Below, one piece after another: positions 42,058-50,281 of a stretch of DNA of 64,000 nt. How positions within the stretch are numbered: the stretch's first letter is position 1; the number at the start of each line of letters is the position of its first letter. The notes beneath the pieces are model-generated. The model had not been told where the DNA came from. It saw only the letters and a list, made by a program, of their open reading frames with translations, and ran no database searches. This stretch comes from Photobacterium indicum (lineage in GTDB: Bacteria; Pseudomonadota; Gammaproteobacteria; Enterobacterales; Vibrionaceae): the NCBI RefSeq assembly GCF_003026215.1, contig NZ_PYOC01000019.1, forward strand, positions 1-64,000. The letters are read 5' to 3'. The position numbers were made by a program, and so were the translations under genes.

Positions 42058-42477
42058 ATGCCACACGCCCAAACACAGATAGCTTCATCACATTCCCACC
42101 ACGCGATCTCATGCAATCACTGTGACTATCATGTCACGAATATACAGCCTCAAGCTTATGTTATTGATCCTAATGGTAAGCGAATTAGCACTGACTCTAT
42201 TAGCCAAAGTATGGCAGCTTTATATGGTATTAATCAGCAGGTTGTTGAAGCTGTAATGACAGGGAAAAATGAAGATGATAATGCCAAAGCATTACATCAA
42301 ATGGTACTGGCGCTCAGTGGAAAGCTCTATCGCCATAACTGCCAACAGTGTGCAAACCAATTTTCGCTCAATCCTCAAAAAGACAACCATGCTTGTCCAC
42401 ACTGCTGGTCTCAAAATATTGTGAAAATGAGCGGTGGTGAACAATGTCCAAAGTGCCAACAAGGTGAATTAAATTAG
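42058..42477 (+). CDS. Hypothetical protein with four CxxC motifs (zinc-ribbon type)
   Basis: I do not recognise this 139-residue protein. It has four CxxC pairs: C19/C22 after a His/Ser-rich stretch, then C95/C98, C113/C116 and C130/C133 clustered at the C-terminus, which suggests two zinc-binding ribbons. Residues 38-90 look helical and without cysteines. There is no signal peptide or membrane segment. ATG at 42058 is preferred; the frame starts six codons earlier with TTG. It is a monocistronic unit between the ygfZ operon and a LysR gene. It could bind nucleic acid or act as a metal-dependent adaptor, but this is guesswork. Confidence 0.72.
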   Translation: MPHAQTQIASSHSHHAISCNHCDYHVTNIQPQAYVIDPNGKRISTDSISQSMAALYGINQQVVEAVMTGKNEDDNAKALHQMVLALSGKLYRHNCQQCANQFSLNPQKDNHACPHCWSQNIVKMSGGEQCPKCQQGELN

Positions 42478-42621
42478 ATCATTGAACGAATAAATACATA
42501 CTAAGGCGTAGCCAAAACTCAGCATTTTGGTTACCCAACTCCCTTTCCTTTGTCACCCCCCTTTCCCCGCCTTCTGCAGCAGTGTATAACAACTAACGAA
42601 GTGAGCTATGTGGGGTAAATA

Positions 42622-43581
42622 ATGGAAAGTAAAAGCAAAGATATTAACTGGCGAGGCGTCGATCTCAACCTACTTGTTGCTTTTTCAGCACTAATGGAAA
42701 CACGTAGCGTGACAAAAGCAGCCGCCAAGTTATCGATTGGTCAATCAGCAATGAGTCACAATTTATCTCGGCTTCGTTTATTGCTGAACGACCCACTGTT
42801 TGAGCGCCAAGGGCATCAAATGATCGCGACTCAACGTGCGATTGAACTGTCATCAACCATTGAAAATATCCTAAACCTTGTAATGACGCAGGTTTTACGA
42901 CCAGATGACTTTGATTCGCAGCATTATCAAGGCACGTTTCGTATCGGCTTAACCGACTACGCTGAATTACTGTTTGCTCCAGCCCTGTTTGACGCCATTT
43001 CACGACAGGCACCTAAATGCCAACTCAGCTTTTGCAATGTCGATAGGCATAACTACATCAACAGCTTCAACGATAAAAACCTCGATGTGGTGATTGGCTC
43101 CATGACTGATTTGCCCAAAGAACTTGAAAGCCAATATTTATACACCGAAGATCATGTGTGCTTATTCGATCAATCGGCTACTGGCTTAACAATACCTGTC
43201 AGCTTGGCACGCTACATCATTACACCGCAAGCATTGGTATCACCTGATGGAAAGCTCGCAAGCCCTATTGATAACCAATTACAAGAACAAGGCTTTAAAC
43301 GTCATATCGCATTAGGATCGAGTAATTTCCTGACGATTAGACACCTTTTAAAAGATCGTAACCTATTGTGTGTGGTATCACGATTAATGGCCAAAATTGA
43401 TATTTTTAATGACAACCTAACCCAGTGCAAGCCCCCTGTTGATATTCCTGATTTTCATATCAACATGCTGTGGTTACGTCGAAATAGCACCCATCAAAGA
43501 ATGGAATGGTTACGCCAGATTGTGAGTGAAACCGTGACTGAACGCGTCGCGTCCCTGCGAGGGAAAAGTGAAGCAAGATGA
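42622..43581 (+). CDS. LysR-family transcriptional regulator
   Basis: The 319-residue product has an N-terminal winged helix-turn-helix (residues about 15-72, AAAKLSIGQSAMSHNLSRLR) and a periplasmic-binding-protein-like effector domain starting near 100 (FRIGLTDYAELLFAPALF). GGGG is six bases before the ATG. LysR regulators often control a divergent neighbour, but the gene upstream is on the same strand and the next genes are convergent, so its target cannot be guessed from context. Its effector is unknown. Confidence 0.88.
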   Translation: MESKSKDINWRGVDLNLLVAFSALMETRSVTKAAAKLSIGQSAMSHNLSRLRLLLNDPLFERQGHQMIATQRAIELSSTIENILNLVMTQVLRPDDFDSQHYQGTFRIGLTDYAELLFAPALFDAISRQAPKCQLSFCNVDRHNYINSFNDKNLDVVIGSMTDLPKELESQYLYTEDHVCLFDQSATGLTIPVSLARYIITPQALVSPDGKLASPIDNQLQEQGFKRHIALGSSNFLTIRHLLKDRNLLCVVSRLMAKIDIFNDNLTQCKPPVDIPDFHINMLWLRRNSTHQRMEWLRQIVSETVTERVASLRGKSEAR

Positions 43582-43732
43582 CGCGGTGAGGTAAATACAA
43601 TATAGATTGGGCAACTTGGCACAAGCTCTGTATTGAATAAATTTAACAGCCAGAGAGGCGATATCAACAGTGCCTCTCTTCTGCTTGTATGTGCTTAAGA
43701 AACAACATGTACTTAAGCAGACATGCTAATTA

Positions 43733-43927
43733 CTATTTAACACTCGGTTCTTGAATTTGATAAAGCTTATGTGTGTCGCAAGGCTCATCACAATCACATT
43801 CTTTATCTACACCCACGTTTGCTAAACCACCACAGCTTCCACTGATCGTTTTCTTTTTCACTACCCAGCCAATAGCCATCGCAGCAATCACTAACAAGAA
43901 AACAGCCATCGTTAATGCAAATGTCAT
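43733..43927 (-). CDS. nqrM: NqrM-like (DUF539) small membrane protein
   Basis: NqrM is needed to mature the Na+-translocating NADH:quinone oxidoreductase, probably delivering iron for its Fe(Cys)4 centre. The 64-residue product has one N-terminal membrane segment (residues about 4-22) followed by the family cysteines C32, C44, C46 and C50 in SCGGLANVGVDKECDCDEPC. In Vibrio nqrM normally follows nqrF/apbE; here it is the last gene of a three-gene set with a NifX-like and a DUF134 protein and overlaps the former by four bases. It may therefore be a paralogue with another partner. Confidence 0.8.
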   Translation of the reverse strand: MTFALTMAVFLLVIAAMAIGWVVKKKTISGSCGGLANVGVDKECDCDEPCDTHKLYQIQEPSVK

Positions 43928-44400
43928 AACGTAAACCCTCCTATCTTAGTTAGACCTTGGATTGTTGATTTTCTATTCATCGTGGTGCCAATTTTTATCG
44001 GTACAGGCTTCTTCTTGCCAGCACATCCGCAGCCACAATCGCCTTTATCTCGCTTGCATGGCCGACCTTGTTCTGCTGTTGTCAGGGCTTCTTTTTCTAC
44101 TTTCCCCGTCATAACAGCATCAATAGAGCTACGCTGAGGCACTTTTGTGACACTGAAGCCCGCATTCAGTAAACGACCTAAAGAGCGTTGACCAACATTG
44201 CCTAGCACAATTTCTTTAACGCCTAATTCACTCAGTTGACGTTGAATAACTTTCTTATGCTTACAACCTAACTCTTTACTGCCTGTATTTTCAATGCGCT
44301 CTATAAATTGTCCTTGCAAGTCATAAACCATAAAGGCAGCGGCTTTACCAAAGTGCCCTGCAACTTGAGAGCGAAGAGTGATTGCTATTGCGATACACAT
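43924..44400 (-). CDS. NifX/NifB-domain (dinitrogenase iron-molybdenum cofactor type) protein
   Basis: The 158-residue product has a NifX-like domain at residues about 2-105 (AITLRSQVAGHFGKAAAFMVYD, interrupted by typical GVKEIVLGNVGQRSLGRLLNAG) and a Cys-rich tail with C115, C122, C124 and C126 followed by basic residues. Such proteins bind Fe-S or Fe-Mo precursors; outside nitrogen fixers their job is mostly unknown. No nif genes are nearby. ATG at 44400 has AGAGGA eight bases upstream. It is one base after the DUF134 gene and overlaps nqrM by four. Confidence 0.85.
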   Translation of the reverse strand: MCIAIAITLRSQVAGHFGKAAAFMVYDLQGQFIERIENTGSKELGCKHKKVIQRQLSELGVKEIVLGNVGQRSLGRLLNAGFSVTKVPQRSSIDAVMTGKVEKEALTTAEQGRPCKRDKGDCGCGCAGKKKPVPIKIGTTMNRKSTIQGLTKIGGFTL

Positions 44401-44401
44401 A

Positions 44402-44779
44402 TCAGTGTTCCTCTGTTTCAGTCTCAACGATTGCTACGTTTTTAGGCTGAGTGATAGATGATGACAAAACTTTTTTTGCCTGACGTTGCGTGTGAGGTAA
44501 ATGCGTACTTTGCAAATCAAGCGCTTGCCCCGTCACTAAAGCTTGTGCCACTTTTTGACGAGCACGAGACACAATACTACCCAACGTCTGGCGAGATACC
44601 CCTAACTCGTGAGCTGCCGCCAATTGCTGCATCCCATTCATATCAACCAAACGCAGTGCCTCCAACTCATCATCAGCCAAAACTATTGAGCTCAGTTCAG
44701 TCATTGGAATGCCGTTAGGCTTAAAGCATGAATATGCTGGGCGGCAATTAATTTTTCGCTGGATCTTGGGTCTACCCAT
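44402..44779 (-). CDS. DUF134 family helix-turn-helix protein
   Basis: The 125-residue product starts MGRPKIQRKINCRPAYSCFK, characteristic of DUF134, and has a sigma-70 region 4-like helix-turn-helix at residues about 35-75 (LEALRLVDMNGMQQLAAAHE, LGVSRQTLGSIVSRARQKVA). DUF134 genes commonly sit beside NifX-like genes, so it is likely the regulator of this small operon. N-terminal cysteines (C12, C18) could bind metal or sense redox state. Confidence 0.88.
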   Translation of the reverse strand: MGRPKIQRKINCRPAYSCFKPNGIPMTELSSIVLADDELEALRLVDMNGMQQLAAAHELGVSRQTLGSIVSRARQKVAQALVTGQALDLQSTHLPHTQRQAKKVLSSSITQPKNVAIVETETEEH

Positions 44780-45258
44780 AAGCCCCTCACTTTGATTTGA
44801 AATATACCGACATTCATTATTGGCGTATGCCAGAAATTATGTATTGATCCAACACAGCTAAATACAAAAAATAATAGCGATTATTTGAAAATTGAGTTTC
44901 AGAAGAAAATGCTGTGAACCATGACGAGGTGACTGCGGAATCACATAATAAGAGACATACTGAAGAGGTATAGCGAATCAAGCTGGTATCATAATATGCA
45001 GCAAAAAACGCATAAAACCATATAAAACAGCTACTAAAAACACCTAAACACCCAATTAGAGCGTCATTAAATTAAATCTAACAAGCTATATCCAGAAGCA
45101 ACCATCAGCATATTATGCTAAAAGCAAATATTGGTGACTAATGATGGTCTGCTCAATTTAATTTAACATTATTATTATGCTGATAAAGTCACATCTTTGT
45201 CATGCAAATAGTTTTATAATACGCACCGTTGAAAAACGAATTCAAGGTTGAATTTTAT
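44780..45258. other. AT-rich intergenic region upstream of the DUF134 operon
   Basis: About 480 bases, very AT-rich. TTAAATTAAAT near 45070 and ATTTAATTTAA near 45160 form a distant inverted repeat. TATAAT at about 45215 may be a -10 for the small gene that follows, but no well-spaced -35 partner is seen. No known RNA gene is recognised. Confidence 0.45.
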
Positions 45259-45462
45259 ATGCGCATGTTCAAACGCTACCTGCCTAAGCTTATCGCTAAG
45301 CATGTAAGCCGTTTATTTAGTGGAAGAATATATATTGATGGCCGAGGAGGCTATCAGTTCGACAAAGGAATGTTACTTGTGCCAGTAAAAGCCCAAGAGC
45401 GACATTATAAAACCGTGAACGAGGTTAATTTCGAGATCAAACGCTTAAAAGAAATTTATTAA
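45259..45462 (+). CDS. Small basic hypothetical protein
   Basis: I do not recognise this 67-residue product. It is rich in Lys and Arg, with MRMFKRYLPKLIAKHVSRLF as a possible amphipathic helix, then a short Gly-rich hairpin (IDGRGGYQFDKG) and a charged helix at the C-terminus. ATG at 45259 or 45265 is likely; the frame itself opens ten codons earlier at TTG. A good terminator follows at 45487, which supports transcription. It may be a family-specific conserved gene, but I cannot assign a function. Confidence 0.6.
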   Translation: MRMFKRYLPKLIAKHVSRLFSGRIYIDGRGGYQFDKGMLLVPVKAQERHYKTVNEVNFEIKRLKEIY

Positions 45463-45486
45463 TGACACTGTTCATTATCTTATTCT

Positions 45487-45539
45487 AAAAAGCCCACCGA
45501 GTACTTATGAGTCATAAGCTACTTTGGTGGGCTTTTTTA
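45487..45539. terminator. Bidirectional terminator between the small ORF and gcvH
   Basis: AAAAAGCCCACC (45487-45498) pairs with GGTGGGCTTTTTT at the right end, and the interior holds a second stem (TTATGA with TCATAA), giving a long nested hairpin with A- and T-runs. It suits convergent genes on both sides. Confidence 0.88.
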
Positions 45540-45578
45540 CTTTTTAGCGCAGAATCATTATGGCTCTTATCGACTCAA

Positions 45579-45971
45579 CTATTCAGTCTCATCGATGAGG
45601 CTTTGATAACCTTCAGGATCAAGCAAATCATCAAATTCGCCGTCATCTTCCGCTTTAATTTGAAATAACCAGCCATCACCATATGGATCACTGTTTACCA
45701 ATTCTGGGGAATCACTCAGTTCTTCATTCACAGCAACCACGACTCCAGTAAGCGGAGCATAAATATCAGATGCTGCTTTCACCGATTCGGCAACAGCACA
45801 GTCTTCACCCACTTCGGTATCAGAATCAACGTCTGGAACATCAATAAAAACCATATCACCTAACAGTGCCTGCGCGTGGTCAGTAATACCGACAGTATAG
45901 ATACCGTCACCTTCAGAACGCACCCATTCGTGGGTGTTAGAGAATCTCAATTCAGAGGGAACATAACTCAT
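45579..45971 (-). CDS. gcvH: Glycine cleavage system H protein
   Basis: GcvH carries the aminomethyl group on a lipoyl-lysine between the P, T and L proteins. The 130-residue product starts [20 protein letters not shown] and has the lipoylation motif in [17 protein letters not shown] precedes the ATG by nine bases. gcvT and gcvP are not adjacent in this window: upstream on the same strand is ubiI, behind a terminator. In E. coli gcvTHP follows ubiI, so this may be what is left of that arrangement. Confidence 0.95.
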   Translation of the reverse strand: MSYVPSELRFSNTHEWVRSEGDGIYTVGITDHAQALLGDMVFIDVPDVDSDTEVGEDCAVAESVKAASDIYAPLTGVVVAVNEELSDSPELVNSDPYGDGWLFQIKAEDDGEFDDLLDPEGYQSLIDETE

Positions 45972-46183
45972 GGTGTAACTTCCTTATGAAATGGCTGCTT
46001 ATACTCGTATAAGGTTCGATTGAAGCAGATGATGAAAACACATAAAACAATGCCAAATCAGATAGCTTGCATGAAATGCAGGTTACCGTATTAGCGCTAG
46101 CGCACACGACATTGATTTCTTGTATTTACTGTAGGAGAAAAAAACAATTTTGTGATCACTTTATGTTTTAAATTATCAAAAAC

Positions 46184-46217
46184 AAAAAAGACCACCTCTA
46201 TTGAAGTAGTCTTTTTA
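46184..46217 (-). terminator. Terminator downstream of ubiI
   Basis: AAAAAGAC and GTCTTTTT form the base of a hairpin with AC/GT and TC/GA pairs further in, interrupted by two C-A mismatches. The minus-strand T-run follows. It is about 40 bases after the ubiI stop. Confidence 0.8.
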
Positions 46218-46255
46218 TAATCACATCAAGTCTGTATGTCGAAAAACAGTAATAT

Positions 46256-47464
46256 TTAGTGTTTAGCAAGATCCGGTAATTCACCCGATAACCCTAAAGC
46301 ACGGCGCATAAATTCATCTTTGATACCCGGCGCTTTATCGGCAAATAACATGCCTAAGTCACGCACTAATTTCTTAGCCGGATGACTGCCGTCGAATAAA
46401 TCACGGAAGCCCTGCATTGTGGTGATCATCTTCGCTGCTTCTGCTTTACGCCAGCGTTCATAATGGCGAAGATTACTCTTCTGACCAATATCTTGTTCTT
46501 TCTGCCATAACACTTTTAGTTCTTGCGCCAAGCTCGCAGCATCTAACAAGCCGAGGTTGACTCCCTGACCCGCTAAGGGATGGATCGTATGAGCGGCATC
46601 GCCGACTAATGCAACACGTTCACGTACAAAGTCACGGGCATACCGCATCTTTAATGGAAATGCTTGACGCACCCCTTCAACCTTACATAAACCTAAACGG
46701 TTATCGAATGCCGCTGTCAGTGATTTATTAAATTCACTATCAGACAACCCACACAACTGTTCTGCTTCTTCTGGTGCTACCGACCATACGATAGAACACA
46801 AATCGCTTTCAGCCAGCGGCAAGAAAGCTAGCGGTCCTTGTGGACGAAAAACCTGACGAGCAGTTTTATCATGAGCTTCAGCACAACGAATATTGGCAAC
46901 AATAGCACTGTGCCCATAATCCCAATGTGTTAGTGGAATATCTAACTGACGACGCACCCATGAGTTAGCACCATCAGCCCCCACCACTAATTTTGCCGTT
47001 AAGCTCTTACCCGACTCCATCGTTAACCATGCTTCGCTTTCACCAAAAGCAATATTTTGACATCGTTCTGGGGCCATTAAGGTCACATTATTAAGCTGTT
47101 TGATACGATCGAGCAACGCAAGTTGAATAACGCGGTTTTCAACGATATGGCCTAAATCAGGCTGTGATAACCTTTCGGCATCGAATTGAATCTTGGCAAA
47201 GCTATCTTGCTCCCATACTTCCATTCGGTTGTACGGGCTGAATCGACGAGACTCTATACCTTGCCAAGCGCCTACTCTACGTAAAATACGTTCACTCGCG
47301 CGGCTTAAGGCTGACACACGTACATCCGGCAATAAAGCCAATTCAGGATCAGGTAGTTGTCCTTCAATAACAGCAACACGCAATTCCGTTTCAGCTAATG
47401 CAGCTGCCAGAGTTAAACCCACCATACCGCCACCAATAATGGCAACATCAACACTCTGCATCAT
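46256..47464 (-). CDS. ubiI: Ubiquinone C5-hydroxylase UbiI (VisC)
   Basis: UbiI is an FAD monooxygenase that hydroxylates C5 of the ubiquinone ring precursor. The 402-residue product has the FAD dinucleotide motif VAIIGGGMVGLTLAAALAE, the middle VVGADGANSWVRRQL, and the second FAD motif ALVGDAAHTIHPLAGQGVN. It directly follows ubiH with a two-base gap. The two flavin hydroxylases share the fold; the call to UbiI rests on order and similarity to E. coli VisC. Confidence 0.93.
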   Translation of the reverse strand: MMQSVDVAIIGGGMVGLTLAAALAETELRVAVIEGQLPDPELALLPDVRVSALSRASERILRRVGAWQGIESRRFSPYNRMEVWEQDSFAKIQFDAERLSQPDLGHIVENRVIQLALLDRIKQLNNVTLMAPERCQNIAFGESEAWLTMESGKSLTAKLVVGADGANSWVRRQLDIPLTHWDYGHSAIVANIRCAEAHDKTARQVFRPQGPLAFLPLAESDLCSIVWSVAPEEAEQLCGLSDSEFNKSLTAAFDNRLGLCKVEGVRQAFPLKMRYARDFVRERVALVGDAAHTIHPLAGQGVNLGLLDAASLAQELKVLWQKEQDIGQKSNLRHYERWRKAEAAKMITTMQGFRDLFDGSHPAKKLVRDLGMLFADKAPGIKDEFMRRALGLSGELPDLAKH

Positions 47465-47466
47465 GA

Positions 47467-48669
47467 TTATCGTTCTACCTGTCCCATTGCACGCCTTAAC
47501 AGCGGTGCTTTTAACGTATCAAAAAGATTCATAGCCATAAGCCCCGTGTTTCGACCAGCAACAAGAGGAAAACTATCATTCGCAAATACACTCACTAACC
47601 CTGCCGTCATCAATACAGTTGCTTGGCGATCAGGTATTCGACGTTGTCGATAACGGCTCAACACCGCCGCCTCACCAACATCTTCGTCTTGCTCAAAACT
47701 ATTAACCACCTCTTCGGCTAATGTCATGACATCACGCAAGCCTAAATTAAAGCCTTGCCCTGCAATCGGATGTAATGTCTGTGCGGCATTACCCACCACA
47801 GCCACACGGTGAGACGTTAACACTTCAGACTGGCGAAGTAATAACGGGTATGCAGCACGCTTACCTGTTTTAACGAGTTCACCCAAACGCCAACCAAACG
47901 TACTTTGTAATTCTGCTAAAAAGTGAGCGTCATCCCAGCTCATCACCGTTGATTGATATTCGGGCTTAATACACCATACCAATGAGCTCCGCCCTTCCGA
48001 CATTGGCAATAACGCCACTGGGCCATAGGGCGTAAAACGCTCAAAAGCACGCCCTTGGTGTGCTTGTGCTGTGGTAATGTTGGCAATAATCGCGACTTGC
48101 TCAAAGTCATGCTCACGTCGCCCAATCCCTAAGAGATCACAGCAACTCGAGAGTGCACCATCAGCAGTCACTAATAATTTCGTTTGGATCTGCTCGCCAG
48201 AATCAAGACAAAGCGTCACATTTTGCTGAGTACGAGAAATATCAACAATCGAATCAGGGCAATATAGTGCTACATTATCTAAATCCTTTAGCTGCTGGTG
48301 AAACAACCCTCCAGCATCAGCTAGTTCAATGACATAGCCTAGCGCATCAACTGCTTGTTCTTCTGCATCGAGCCGTACAATACCGGCATGACCACGATCA
48401 GAAACATGAATGTGAGCGATAGGCGTAGCAACCGATGATAGCGTAGACCAAATACCAATTTTACTCAGTAAGCGGCTCGAGCCAAATGACACTGCAATAC
48501 TACGCGCATCATAACCTGGGTGTTGGTCTATATTCGGTGTAACAGCTTCAACTACAGCAACACGTAATTGACGTTTAACGTCTCGTTCGCTACTAAGCTT
48601 GTTCAGTGCAATAGCAAGTGTCGCCCCCGCCATTGCCCCACCAGCAATCACTACATCATACTGCTTCAC
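47467..48669 (-). CDS. ubiH: 2-octaprenyl-6-methoxyphenol hydroxylase UbiH
   Basis: UbiH hydroxylates the ubiquinone precursor ring at C1 in the same complex as UbiI. The product (about 400 residues) has the FAD motif YDVVIAGGAMAGATLAIAL, LLVTADGALSSCC and VVGNAAQTLHPIAGQGFN. A GTG at 48675 is immediately after AAGGGA, while the GTG at 48669 lies at normal spacing and is preferred. It comes 79 bases or so after ygfB with no pepP between them. Confidence 0.92.
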   Translation of the reverse strand: MKQYDVVIAGGAMAGATLAIALNKLSSERDVKRQLRVAVVEAVTPNIDQHPGYDARSIAVSFGSSRLLSKIGIWSTLSSVATPIAHIHVSDRGHAGIVRLDAEEQAVDALGYVIELADAGGLFHQQLKDLDNVALYCPDSIVDISRTQQNVTLCLDSGEQIQTKLLVTADGALSSCCDLLGIGRREHDFEQVAIIANITTAQAHQGRAFERFTPYGPVALLPMSEGRSSLVWCIKPEYQSTVMSWDDAHFLAELQSTFGWRLGELVKTGKRAAYPLLLRQSEVLTSHRVAVVGNAAQTLHPIAGQGFNLGLRDVMTLAEEVVNSFEQDEDVGEAAVLSRYRQRRIPDRQATVLMTAGLVSVFANDSFPLVAGRNTGLMAMNLFDTLKAPLLRRAMGQVER

Positions 48670-48702
48670 ATTCACTCCCTTAATTCACGCTATGGCTCTT
48701 CG

Positions 48703-48760
48703 CTATTGATGAATCTTCACTATTTATGAACCTAGTTATTTATGAAGCTAGCTATTAATG
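48703..48760. repeat. Degenerate 15-17-bp tandem repeat between ygfB and ubiH
   Basis: Read on the plus strand, CTATTGATGAATCTTCA, CTATTTATGAACCTAGT, a 15-base copy TATTTATGAAGCTAG and a partial CTATTAATG follow one another. The last overlaps the stop codon of ygfB. The copies seem to have expanded from the end of that gene into the short spacer. Confidence 0.7.
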
Positions 48761-49423
48761 TACTGTCGGTTTGTCATCTTGTTCTTTTTGAGCGATATCT
48801 TCAGGTGTACCAGCAACCGTTGGCAGTTCAACAGAACTTGGGCGTTCACCTAACTCAACTAAACAGGTCAAAACACACATAGGTACATGTTCAAGTACTT
48901 GCTCGAAAAATTCGGCTTGCTCGGCTAAGTCTTCATCTTCATCAATGCCCAGCAAAGCAATTTCTTGTAACTCTGCCAGTACTTCATTCACTTCAGCTGA
49001 GAACTGCGTTTTATCTAACCCCATTAAACCTAAACCAGAAATAAAACTGCTAACCCATTCTGTTAGGGCTTCAGCGCGATCAACCAGATCAGTGTTCTCA
49101 TCAGGGATCAGCAAAGTGAAGCTAAAGATGTTGTTCGTTAATTCAGATGCAGTCGAGGTAAAGACCGTGTGTGCCATACCGCTCAGTTCAGCGGTCGCTG
49201 CATCAAATACAGTACGTACAACGCCTTTAGCGCCATCAAGCAAGGGCTTGCCTTCATTAGCATAATCAGCAACAGGGCCTAACCAGTTATCGTCTTCTAC
49301 GTTCAGACCGCCAGAAATCATTCCCGTCAGCAAACCATGAAGTTCTGATGGTGACACAGAAAAACCGTGTGTTTTTAATTCACTTTCAATCGCTTCAAAG
49401 GTGGGTAACTTCACTTCGTTCAT
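48755..49423 (-). CDS. ygfB: YgfB family (UPF0149) protein
   Basis: YgfB is a conserved cytoplasmic helical protein; in Pseudomonas a homologue modulates expression of a peptidoglycan amidase, and in enterics its role is unclear. From ATG at 49423 the product has 222 residues, with the family motifs ELHGLLTGMISGG, RAEALTEWVSSFISGLG and GIDEDEDLAEQAEF, and it is strongly acidic. The frame extends 18 codons upstream, but this ATG aligns with relatives. In E. coli it precedes pepP-ubiH-ubiI; here ubiH follows directly. Confidence 0.93.
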   Translation of the reverse strand: MNEVKLPTFEAIESELKTHGFSVSPSELHGLLTGMISGGLNVEDDNWLGPVADYANEGKPLLDGAKGVVRTVFDAATAELSGMAHTVFTSTASELTNNIFSFTLLIPDENTDLVDRAEALTEWVSSFISGLGLMGLDKTQFSAEVNEVLAELQEIALLGIDEDEDLAEQAEFFEQVLEHVPMCVLTCLVELGERPSSVELPTVAGTPEDIAQKEQDDKPTVH

Positions 49424-49699
49424 GCGGCTTTTTACCTTATGTTCATTGGCGTCATCTATATTATGGTATGCTACCACTTAGCCTTAAAACAGGCTAATAC
49501 CCTTTATGTAAACCATCGACCATGTTTGTTGTTGTATTAGTTTGCAGCAGACTGGTTAATATCTGAATAGTTGACCTATATTCATCATAAAGCGTGATTA
49601 ACAAGCTTGCATGTTGAAAGGGCTTTTTTTATATTGACCACCTATCGCAAGCAAAATGTTGACGTTACAGCATTTTGGCACGGAGCAGATTAGAATTTT

Positions 49700-50002
49700 A
49701 TGAGTACTCAGGCAGTTGAAATTGAAGTTTTGGGCCGAAAGTTAAAGGTTAACTGTCCAGCAGGTCAGGAAGATGCATTGCGTGAAGCAGCAGCAGATTT
49801 TGACCAACGTCTAAAAGATATGTCTGAGCGCACTAAAGTGACAAATACCGAGCAACTTTTAATGTTTGCTGGATTGAATGTGTGCAATGAAATGCATTCA
49901 GAAAGAAAAGAACAGAAAGGCAACGCTTCTAATTTTTCAAATAGAATCAACCTATTAGCAGAAACTTTAGATAAAGCTTTGCAAAATCAACCAAAGCGTT
50001 GA
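49700..50002 (+). CDS. zapA: Cell division protein ZapA
   Basis: ZapA binds and bundles FtsZ at midcell. The 100-residue product has the N-terminal FtsZ-binding domain (VEIEVLGRKLKVNCPAGQED, REAAADFDQRL) and a C-terminal coiled coil. It is divergent from ygfB and directly upstream of the 6S RNA gene, the same as in E. coli. Confidence 0.96.
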   Translation: MSTQAVEIEVLGRKLKVNCPAGQEDALREAAADFDQRLKDMSERTKVTNTEQLLMFAGLNVCNEMHSERKEQKGNASNFSNRINLLAETLDKALQNQPKR

Positions 50003-50008
50003 TAATGA

Positions 50009-50191
50009 ATTGACCCTAGGGTGTACGTCAGTGTGTCAACGTCCCCGAGCCGATAAGCAAATAACCCGGATCAGCTTTTATTAGCTATTGTGCAAGCTCA
50101 GCTAGACTGAGAAGCCTGCGGCTAATGTTGCTGAACCACCTTGAACATCTGGTTCAAGGGCCTAGATGCGCAACGGCACCTTGGGGCATAC
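50009..50191 (+). ncRNA. ssrS: 6S RNA
   Basis: 6S RNA binds sigma-70 RNA polymerase as a promoter mimic in stationary phase. The region between zapA and ygfA contains the conserved blocks TCCCCGAGCCGATA, GAGAAGCCT and CACCTTGAAC-N4-GGTTCAAGGG, which match E. coli 6S RNA in order and spacing. The ends pair (ACCCTAGGGTG near 50013 with CACCTTGGGGC near 50178), forming the terminal stem of about 183 nt. In E. coli it is cotranscribed with ygfA, which follows here too. Exact ends are estimated. Confidence 0.93.
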
Positions 50192-50281
50192 CGCCTTTTA
50201 CTATGAGCAACGATCTGAGTGTCTTTACTCTTATCTGATTTTACCCTCTAGCATCGAACAACCTCAGTCATTGGATGACCC

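Noticed and set aside
43652-43679. AGAGAGGC/GCCTCTCT hairpin after the LysR gene as a terminator
   Set aside because: The stem is good but the sequence that follows has no T-run on the plus strand, so intrinsic termination is doubtful.
45190-45220. TTGTCA and TATAAT before the small ORF as a promoter
   Set aside because: The two hexamers are only about 12 bases apart, too close for a sigma-70 promoter; TATAAT may still act with a weaker -35.
45972-46183. Possible glycine riboswitch upstream of gcvH
   Set aside because: The conserved purine-rich cores of the tandem glycine aptamer are not seen in the leader on the minus strand.
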